From contig ONZQ02000001.1 in NCBI GenBank assembly GCA_900312665.1, positions 2,816,496 through 2,880,495 on the forward strand: DNA of 64,000 bases. The letters are read 5' to 3'. The first letter of the stretch is position 1; every line of letters starts with the position of its first letter. The position numbers and the translations under genes are program-made. This document shows positions 63,272-64,000 of this stretch, piece by piece. Under the pieces are notes generated by a model. The model worked only from the letters and a program-made list of their open reading frames with translations. It had not been told where the DNA came from and did no database searches. Source of the DNA: Cephalotrichum gorgonifer (lineage: Eukaryota > Ascomycota > Sordariomycetes > Microascales > Microascaceae).

Positions 63272-64000
63272 GGGGGAAGTTTGTATAGTTTTGATCTCAT
63301 CCTTCTATTTTTCCTCAGTTGAAAATCTCCATCTTGGTATGATGATGCATGAGTATGTGGTTCCGGTCTTACACGTCTTGTTTACTTAGCATGCCGTTTT
63401 CTAATTCTAAATTTCATCACGTGACGGGATGAATCATCCTACTCTCGCCATGGGAGGAAATGGATCCAATGCCCTTATGGAAATAGGACAGCGTTGGGGA
63501 AGAAGGTGAGGGGGGGTGGTTGGACCTCCCCTTCCCGCTCAAGCAAACAAATCCCGAAGCTCGGGTCGAACCTCTATACTGGGAAGGAGAGGCCGAAGCA
63601 AAGAAACCGCGCAAGACACAGGTAGACACGATGAGAGGTTCTCGCCAGCCACGTCTGCATAATGGCGTTCTCCCCCCCGTGGAGAGATATCCTTACACGT
63701 GTTGAGCGTACTGATGTGGCATGACAGCATCCAGCGCCGTGGCCTGCAAGGTCAAAGTAGAAAAGAGGAGCGCTGCAAGGCGCTGTAGGCCGGGCATTAC
63801 GGGGAAGGGAAAGAGGAGGGGGGTGTACGGGTGTGTAGTCTGGATCTTCTACTCATAGTTGGGTTCCTGCGCAATTTTTGGGGAAAGGAGCATTCTTAAG
63901 TTCATTGGGGGCCGAAGCTGGGGTTTACGTGGGGAACGAGGAGCGTGCGCGCGCATGAGGGATGCTGGAGATTCTTGGTTGGACGGGCATGTGGAGGGAT
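63272..64000. other. Right-edge flank
   Basis: Downstream flank of the coiled-coil gene. No gene, repeat or RNA recognised in 729 nt; an unseen gene may start beyond the window. Confidence 0.55.

Overview
The window is nuclear DNA of a filamentous ascomycete (Pezizomycotina), most likely a sordariomycete. Support: short introns (about 60-200 nt) with GTRNGT donors and CTAAC-type branch sites, single-gene spacing with no operons, ribosomal protein genes cut by introns, a bZIP/DUF3425 regulator, an IFI6/IFI27-type membrane protein, a secreted effector-like protein and a SUR7-type membrane protein. GC content is moderate and I see no AT-rich RIP-degraded blocks, no transposon, no rRNA or tRNA gene and no CRISPR array. 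I resolved 21 protein genes; 14 have introns I could place from splice motifs and frame, and several are invisible as single reading frames.

Layout. 1-9 kb: a large five-zinc-knuckle Air1/Air2-type TRAMP protein (minus), then the sphingolipid regulator ORM1 (plus). 9-17.5 kb: an accessory-looking block with a small secreted protein, a medium-chain reductase, a CCoAMT-type O-methyltransferase, an uncharacterised 255-aa protein and a SUR7/PalI-type four-helix membrane protein. 17.5-26.5 kb: a 3.6-kb gene-free gap, a small unknown protein, 5-hydroxyisourate hydrolase (urate breakdown), an IFI6/IFI27-like protein and a bZIP-DUF3425 regulator. 27-46.8 kb: housekeeping genes, namely GET3 (tail-anchored protein insertion), MPE1 (mRNA 3'-end formation, with an apparent frameshift), DUG1 (glutathione dipeptidase), a Yippee protein, ornithine decarboxylase antizyme with a programmed +1 frameshift, HIS7 (bifunctional histidine biosynthesis), a TFIIIC triple-barrel subunit and a VPS62-family protein. 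47.9-55.2 kb: two large intronless fungus-specific proteins of unknown function, both on the minus strand. 56.9-58.9 kb: RPL30 and RPL10, divergent around one 401-bp promoter. 61.3-63.3 kb: a coiled-coil protein.

The genes do not form one pathway. Shared themes are RNA metabolism and translation (AIR1, MPE1, TFIIIC, RPL30, RPL10), amino-acid, polyamine and glutathione metabolism (HIS7, antizyme, DUG1) and ER lipid and protein homeostasis (ORM1, GET3). The strongest special observation is the antizyme frameshift site (TGG TAT TCC TGA) with a hairpin starting on it. Also notable are an intergenic 8-mer, ACGAGTAC, that recurs far above chance, a tandemly duplicated TATA element, and a B-box-like palindrome inside the TFIIIC subunit gene. 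All family assignments come from reading motifs; no database search was run.
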